Source: Thermogutta sp. (lineage in GTDB: Bacteria; Planctomycetota; Planctomycetia; Pirellulales; Thermoguttaceae). Taken from it: a DNA stretch of 10,433 bases. The first letter of the stretch is position 1; each line of letters starts with the position of its first letter. Location: the NCBI GenBank assembly GCA_012798155.1, contig JAAZNR010000429.1:1-10433 (forward strand), in the 5' to 3' direction. Under the pieces are notes generated by a model. It ran no database searches. It worked only from the letters and a program-made list of their open reading frames with translations, and had not been told where the DNA came from. Below, piece after piece: positions 5,787 through 10,433 of this stretch. The translations under genes and the position numbers were made by a program.

Positions 5787-8690
5787 ATGGACTTGCTGCT
5801 CGTTCTGGCCGCTGCGGCCTGCGCCGGCGTGGCACAACCGAACCCTCCCCCCGAGACGCCCGGACCGGCGTTCACGCCCCCGGCATATCGCACCTCGCCC
5901 GAGGCGCCGCTCGTCTACTGCCATACCGAGGAGGCCGGGCCGGACCAGAGCTTTCTTCTCGTCGGCGAGCGGTTGACCTCCGAGGTCGTTGCCTGGGGCG
6001 TCGATCCGCACGTGGACGGCGGCCGCGAACTCCAGCCCAGGGTGCAGTTGGTCCACGACGGCACGCTCACCGCGACGCTCCCCGAGCGGGCGTTCGACGG
6101 GCCGGTGGTCGTATGGGTCAAGAACGGGGATGCGTATTCCGAGCCGGTCGTACTGAACGCGCCGCGGCCCTGGTGGTCCGCGCCGGGGAAGGCGACGCCG
6201 GGAGCGACGGTGCGGATCTTCGGCCGCAACCTGGCCCGACGCCCCGATTTCGCCCGGGCGTTCGTCTATCTCTGCCCCGCCGGCAAGCCGGGAAGGTGGC
6301 TCCCGGTCATTTCGGCGGGGAAGTATCAACTCCAGGTGCATCTGCCGGCCGACGTGGCGGCGGGCGAGTATCAGCTTTGGGTCCACGCCGGCAAGGGCGG
6401 CCCCTATGGCTGGGGCGGGCCCTTGACGCTCACGGTCGATACGCCCACGCCGGCGCCGGCCGCTGTGCCGTTTGCCGGCGGCGACCTGCAAGAGGCCGTC
6501 GACCGCTTGGCGCGAGCCGGCGGCGGGATTCTCCAACTCCCGGCCGGCGTCGTGGAGCTGACGGGGACGCTGGTGGTGCCGGCGGGGGTCACCGTTCTGG
6601 GCGCGGGGCGCGACAAGACGGTCCTCCAGTCGCCGGCCGATCCCGCGCTTCGCCTGGACCCCTTGTGGACCTCGGCTTGGAACCAGGGGCCCTCCGCCGT
6701 GCATACCGTGGGCGACAAGATCAAGTATAAGGTCGAATTCCCCAAATCCGGCACATGGCAGGTCTGGCTCCGCTACGCCACGGAGATGTCGCCCTGGAAT
6801 CTGCCCGGCGTGTCCAATCACATGACGCTCGCTCTCGAGGGCGGGCCGACCGTGGCGCTGGACAATCTGCCCAACACGGGCAGCTTCAGCACGTTTCGCT
6901 GGAGCCGGTCGGCGGCCATGGAGATCCCCGCGGGAACGCAGCAACTCGTTTGGGAGAACGTCAAGGGGGGCGGGATCCACATCGACGCGCTGGTCTTCGC
7001 CCTGGATGCCGACTTCACCCCCGGCGACCAGCCTTTCCCGATCTCCGGCGAACGGGTCGTGGTCGTCCAAGGAGAAGAGGCGGCTCGGTTCGAGAGCAAG
7101 GAGGGGAGCCTGCCCGGCATCGACCAGGCGGCCGTCTGGCTGGCGGGCGACGGGGCGGGCGTGGCCGATCTGACGATTTGCGGCACGCCGCGGACGAATA
7201 TCGGCATCGCCGTCCGCAGCCCCCACTATCCGGCCTGGCTCCGCGACTGCCGCATCGAACGGGTGATGGTCCGCGATTGCGAGGGAAAGCAGGCCGAGAA
7301 CTGCGGCCTCCGCCTGTTCCACGCCGAGGACGCCTTGGTCCGCGACAATGAGTTTTGGGGCCGCGCGCCGATCTTCATGAGCGGGGTCCGCCGCTGCGAA
7401 CTCTCTGCAAACCGCCTGGTCTCCGTCACCCTTTGGGGCGGCAATTCCGAGGCCTACATCCTGGGGCGGAACGAAACGGTCCGCCAGTGCATTCTGGAGG
7501 ACAATGTCTGCGCCTGTCCGCCGGGGGCCGAAGGGGGCGGACCAACCGGCCGGCGCCTCATCTGGCTCTCGACGGGCCGCGGTTCGGTGGACCTCAACTG
7601 GATCGCCGGCAACCGTGAGGATCGCGCCCGGTTCGGCGGCGTGGCCGGCACCGATCAGAACGTGGGCGAGATGATCCTCTTCGAGGCATGCGAAAGGATC
7701 GCCTATTTCGGTCCGATCGTGGGGGCCGAGGCGCAAAGCGTGACCCTTCCCGCTCGACTCCCCCCAACCCCTGACGACCGGCTGGGCAACGTCCGCCGCG
7801 AGCAGCTCGCCCACGACGCCGAGGGCAACGAAACGCCCTTCTGGCCGCCGGACGTCGATGACGGGACGCCCGAGGCCCCGGTCAGCGAGTACTTCGTCAC
7901 GGTCCTCGGCGGCCGCGGCTTGGGACAGACCCGGCGGGTCGTCGGCCGCCGCGGCGAAACCTATCAGCTCGAAGAGCCTTGGCGCGTCGCGCCCCAGCCG
8001 GGATCCGTGATTCTGGTCCATACCGCCTATTGGCGCAACCACCTCGTCGACAACCGCACGGTGGACGGCATGACGGGCGTCCAGCTCTGGATCGCCTGCA
8101 TCGAGAACGTGCTTTCGGGCAACACGGTCCAGCGGTGCCGCAAACCGGGGCTGTACCTCTTTGGCCTGTGCAGCACGCTGGCCTCCTCCATGCCGATGAC
8201 ATGGAACCGCGGCATCGGTCCGCTCTACTTCAACCACATCGAGGGGACACGGTGCGACGAAACGAGTTGCGGCGCCCTGCTCATCAGCGGCGAACGGCCG
8301 GACCTCCCGGTGGAGTTTCCCCGCTGCCTGGGGAACGTGCTGCGGCACAATTCGTTCGTCCGCAGCCGCACCGACGGCGTGCTGATCACCGGCAACCGGC
8401 CGCCGGACGAGGACGGCCCGACCTCGGCCGTGCTCGGCACGATCGTCGAGTTCAACTTGGTGCGTGACGCGCGGACGGGTTATCACGTGGCTTCGTCGGC
8501 CGAGGCGACGCTCCTGCGCCGCAATCACGCCTACTTCTGGTATCCCGTGGACCACGAGCCCGGCCCGCGGACGGCCTTTCAGCTCGACAACCCCAAGGCG
8601 GCCCAGGTCGTGGAGCAGAACTCGGTGGAAGGAATCCACGGCGTCAAGGACGCCAACGTGATCGAAGTCCAACAAGGCCCCCGACCATAG
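5787..8690 (+). CDS. Secreted right-handed beta-helix (pectate-lyase-like) protein
   Basis: This 967-residue protein is probably exported and acts on, or binds, a polysaccharide. A signal-like N-terminus (hydrophobic residues 3-16, possible cleavage after GVA) lacks the usual Lys/Arg. Two IPT/TIG or Ig-like domains follow, at about 42-123 and 125-218. At 229-285, GGDLQEAVDRLARAGGG, then LPAGVVELTGTLVVPAGV and GAGRDKTVL, give the entry to a pectate-lyase_3 type beta-helix. Residues about 293-408 form a beta-sandwich-like insertion (GTWQVWLRYA to HIDALVF) resembling a carbohydrate-binding module. The helix resumes from about 447 to 960, with repeated Asn/Val ladders such as LVRDNEFWG, CELSANRLV, NVLSGNTVQRC and NVLRHNSFVRS. 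No confident catalytic set could be assigned. ATG at 5787 has a modest GAGGA at 5775-5779, and an in-frame stop at 5757 rules out a longer form. A sulfatase lies downstream in the same direction. Confidence 0.85.
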   Translation: MDLLLVLAAAACAGVAQPNPPPETPGPAFTPPAYRTSPEAPLVYCHTEEAGPDQSFLLVGERLTSEVVAWGVDPHVDGGRELQPRVQLVHDGTLTATLPERAFDGPVVVWVKNGDAYSEPVVLNAPRPWWSAPGKATPGATVRIFGRNLARRPDFARAFVYLCPAGKPGRWLPVISAGKYQLQVHLPADVAAGEYQLWVHAGKGGPYGWGGPLTLTVDTPTPAPAAVPFAGGDLQEAVDRLARAGGGILQLPAGVVELTGTLVVPAGVTVLGAGRDKTVLQSPADPALRLDPLWTSAWNQGPSAVHTVGDKIKYKVEFPKSGTWQVWLRYATEMSPWNLPGVSNHMTLALEGGPTVALDNLPNTGSFSTFRWSRSAAMEIPAGTQQLVWENVKGGGIHIDALVFALDADFTPGDQPFPISGERVVVVQGEEAARFESKEGSLPGIDQAAVWLAGDGAGVADLTICGTPRTNIGIAVRSPHYPAWLRDCRIERVMVRDCEGKQAENCGLRLFHAEDALVRDNEFWGRAPIFMSGVRRCELSANRLVSVTLWGGNSEAYILGRNETVRQCILEDNVCACPPGAEGGGPTGRRLIWLSTGRGSVDLNWIAGNREDRARFGGVAGTDQNVGEMILFEACERIAYFGPIVGAEAQSVTLPARLPPTPDDRLGNVRREQLAHDAEGNETPFWPPDVDDGTPEAPVSEYFVTVLGGRGLGQTRRVVGRRGETYQLEEPWRVAPQPGSVILVHTAYWRNHLVDNRTVDGMTGVQLWIACIENVLSGNTVQRCRKPGLYLFGLCSTLASSMPMTWNRGIGPLYFNHIEGTRCDETSCGALLISGERPDLPVEFPRCLGNVLRHNSFVRSRTDGVLITGNRPPDEDGPTSAVLGTIVEFNLVRDARTGYHVASSAEATLLRRNHAYFWYPVDHEPGPRTAFQLDNPKAAQVVEQNSVEGIHGVKDANVIEVQQGPRP

Positions 8691-8708
8691 ACTTCGGGGC
8701 CGGCTGAC

Positions 8709-8740
8709 CTCGGCACGGCGTGATTCCCCCGCGTGCCGAG
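8709..8740 (+). terminator. Hairpin after the beta-helix gene, possible terminator
   Basis: CTCGGCACG (8709-8717) and CGTGCCGAG (8732-8740) are perfect 9-bp inverted repeats with a 14-nt loop, 19 bp after the beta-helix stop. No T-run follows, so it is not a classical intrinsic terminator. It may stabilise the upstream 3' end or aid factor-dependent termination. The remaining spacer to the sulfatase (to 8877) is GC-rich and shows no clear promoter. Confidence 0.45.
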
Positions 8741-8877
8741 CGGAAACCGGTCTGGGAAAGCGGTAACCGTTGACGGGCCGGCCGGCCGCCTGTGAACGGC
8801 TGCGAGGGATTTAATGGGCCGCGCACCTGGAAGGTCCTCACGACCGCAAGTCGTTTAGCTTTGGGAGGCTGACCGTC

Positions 8878-10359
8878 ATGATGAAAAGGTACCGTGATCG
8901 TGGTTGGGCGGGGCGGCCGCTTCGGCCGGAAATCGTCGCAGCCGGCATCGTATCTCTCCTGGTCTGGACGGCCTTTTGGCCGATCCCCGCAACAGGAAGC
9001 GAGGAGCCTGCCGATCGGCCGAATATCGTGCTTTGCATGGCGGACGACCAAGGTTGGGGCGACGTGGGCTACAATGGTCATCCCGTACTCCAGACGCCCA
9101 ACCTCGATCTGATGGCACGCGAGGGTCTGCGGTTGGATCGCTTCTACGCCGCCGCGCCCGTCTGCTCGCCCACTCGCGGCAGCGTTCTCACCGGCCGGCA
9201 TCCCAACCGATTCGGGTGCTTCTCGTGGGGGCACACCCTACGGCCCGACGAGGTCACCGTGGCGCAACTGCTAAAGCAGGCGGGCTATGCGACGGGCCAC
9301 TTCGGCAAGTGGCACCTCGGCTCCGTGCGGAAAGACAGCCGCCTCTCCCCCGGCGCGATGGGCTTCGAGCGATGGCTTTCCACCCCCAACTTCTACGACC
9401 TCGACCCCTTGATGAGCGATCAAGGCACCGTGGTCCGCAAGCACGGCGACGGTTCGATCATCGCGGCGGAGGCGGCGGCCGAGTTCATTCGCGATGCCGT
9501 CGCCGAGGGGCGGCCCTTCCTGGCGGTCGTATGGTTCGGCTCTCCGCATTCGCCCCACCGGGCGTTGGAGGAAGACCGCAACCTGTATTCCGACCAGCCC
9601 GAGGCCGTACGCGACTTCCTGGGCGAAATCACGGCCCTGGACCGGGCGGTGGGCCTCCTGCGGCGGACCCTCCGCGACTGCAAAGTTCAGGAAAACACGC
9701 TGTTTTGGTACACCAGCGACAACGGGGCCATTCCGCAAGGTTCGACGGGCGGACTCCGCGGGCGCAAGGGCACGCTTTGGGAGGGCGGGCTGCGGGTGCC
9801 GTGCGTGATCGAATGGCCGCAGGTCATTGACCGTCCCCGCGCGAGCGATTTCCCGAGCGGTAGCGTGGACATTTTGCCCACTGTGGCGGACGTGGCCGGA
9901 GTCGCCTTGCCCCGCCGCGTTCTCGACGGAATCAGCCTGCGCCCCTTGCTGGAGGATCGACTCGCCGACTCCCGCCGCGAAAAGCCGCTGGGGTTCTGGG
10001 TCTATCGGGAAAATGGAATCGCGACCCCCAGTGAGAAAATCCTGGCCGATCTCCTCGCGGAACAGAGCGGAGAAAGGCGGGCCTCGCCCCCGCCGGAGGA
10101 CGAGTCTCGCCCCACAAAGCAGTACCCGGACGATGTCTTTCCCGGCCACGCGGCCTGGTTGGACCGGCCCTACAAGCTGCACCGCATCCCAGGCAAGGAC
10201 GGCAGGGTGACTTGGGAACTCTACGACGTGCAACAGGACCCCGCCGAGACCACGGACCTGGCGGAAAAATATCCGGATCGCGTGCAACGCATGGCCCAGG
10301 CACTGGAGGCCTGGCAGCGTTCGGTGCTGCGCAGCTTGAACGGCGAGGAGGAGCAATGA
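8878..10359 (+). CDS. Secreted type I sulfatase (formylglycine-dependent)
   Basis: This 493-residue enzyme would hydrolyse a sulfate ester, probably on a polysaccharide, outside the cytoplasm. The N-terminus is a basic region (MMKRYRDRGW) followed by a hydrophobic stretch (about 19-37) and a likely cleavage site near PATG/SEE. The catalytic signature CSPTR begins at C96, the cysteine converted to formylglycine by the maturation enzyme, and is followed by GSVLTGR. Metal and substrate residues are in place: D56 and D57 (ADDQGWGD), K144 and H146 (GKWHLG), H224 or H227 (SPHSPH), D281 and N282 (SDNG), and K297 (GRKGTLWEGG). The C-terminal end ELYDVQQDPAETTDLA is typical of family S1. The length is normal. 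ATG at 8878 has GGGAGG at 8863-8868, 9 nt upstream; a second ATG follows at 8881. The substrate is not readable from the sequence. The gene overlaps the next start by ATGA. Confidence 0.95.
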   Translation: MMKRYRDRGWAGRPLRPEIVAAGIVSLLVWTAFWPIPATGSEEPADRPNIVLCMADDQGWGDVGYNGHPVLQTPNLDLMAREGLRLDRFYAAAPVCSPTRGSVLTGRHPNRFGCFSWGHTLRPDEVTVAQLLKQAGYATGHFGKWHLGSVRKDSRLSPGAMGFERWLSTPNFYDLDPLMSDQGTVVRKHGDGSIIAAEAAAEFIRDAVAEGRPFLAVVWFGSPHSPHRALEEDRNLYSDQPEAVRDFLGEITALDRAVGLLRRTLRDCKVQENTLFWYTSDNGAIPQGSTGGLRGRKGTLWEGGLRVPCVIEWPQVIDRPRASDFPSGSVDILPTVADVAGVALPRRVLDGISLRPLLEDRLADSRREKPLGFWVYRENGIATPSEKILADLLAEQSGERRASPPPEDESRPTKQYPDDVFPGHAAWLDRPYKLHRIPGKDGRVTWELYDVQQDPAETTDLAEKYPDRVQRMAQALEAWQRSVLRSLNGEEEQ

Positions 10360-10433
10360 ATCGCGTTTGTGCGAACCGCAACGATCGAATTCCGGAACTT
10401 CCCATCGCGGACGGCAGGCGAAGGCTTGGTCGC
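10356..10433 (+). CDS. Start of a further gene, truncated by the window end
   Basis: ATG at 10356 overlaps the sulfatase stop (ATGA) and is preceded by a strong GAGGAGGA site within the last sulfatase codons. The frame is open through the 26 codons left in the window (MNRVCANRNDRIPEL and on). The residues are polar and Arg-rich and show no signal peptide or family motif so far, so I cannot name it. The overlap implies translational coupling and a shared operon with the sulfatase. A chance open frame remains possible. Confidence 0.55.
   Translation, partial: MNRVCANRNDRIPELPIADGRRRLGR

Noticed and set aside
5697..8675. A 992-codon open frame on the - strand, antisense to the beta-helix gene
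   Set aside because: It mirrors the beta-helix gene codon for codon. Its translation is rich in Arg, Asp, His and Pro with no domain pattern, whereas the + strand product has a signal-like start, a ribosome binding site and recognisable repeats. High GC at third positions commonly produces such antisense frames.
9271..10356. A 361-codon open frame antisense to the sulfatase
   Set aside because: The + strand frame carries the full sulfatase motif set. The antisense product shows no family pattern and no convincing start signal.

Overview
The window looks like chromosomal DNA of a GC-rich planctomycete-like bacterium. This is inferred from a secreted type I (formylglycine) sulfatase beside a large secreted right-handed beta-helix protein, long reading frames of high third-position GC with big antisense shadows, and a degenerate IS66-type transposase of the kind common in that phylum. 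No rRNA, tRNA or marker gene is present, so the taxonomy remains an inference.

The left half (about 300-4980) is a compact four-gene island that I read as a candidate defence or restriction-modification-like module. On the + strand, an excisionase-type helix-turn-helix protein (345-569) is ATGA-coupled to a DNA methyltransferase (566-1783) with DPFMGG and TSPPY motifs. On the - strand, facing them and stopping 4 bp away, an 841-residue GHKL (gyrase/Hsp90/histidine kinase/MutL) ATPase of MORC/paraMORC-like layout (1788-4313) follows a 203-residue basic protein with a winged-helix-like C-terminus (4332-4943). Both transcription units have visible control sites. The helix-turn-helix gene has a tandem 14-bp repeat just ahead of its ribosome binding site. 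The - strand unit has a near-consensus sigma70-type promoter placed so that its mRNA should be almost leaderless. No nuclease or helicase motif was recognised in any of the four proteins.

The middle (about 4980-5786) has no intact gene. It holds a frameshifted N-terminal remnant of an IS66-like transposase on the - strand and an array of 28-bp tandem repeats (5626-5737) shortly before the next gene.

The right half (5787-10433) is a catabolic or secreted-enzyme region, all on the + strand: a 967-residue secreted beta-helix protein with N-terminal Ig-like domains and a probable carbohydrate-binding domain inserted in the helix, a hairpin-containing spacer, a 493-residue secreted sulfatase with all expected catalytic residues, and the first 26 codons of a further gene coupled to it by an ATGA overlap. 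These genes fit breakdown of a sulfated polysaccharide. Sampled lines suggest a lower GC content in the methyltransferase (about 48% in one 60-base line) than in the beta-helix gene (about 70% in one line), consistent with acquisition of the left module by transfer.
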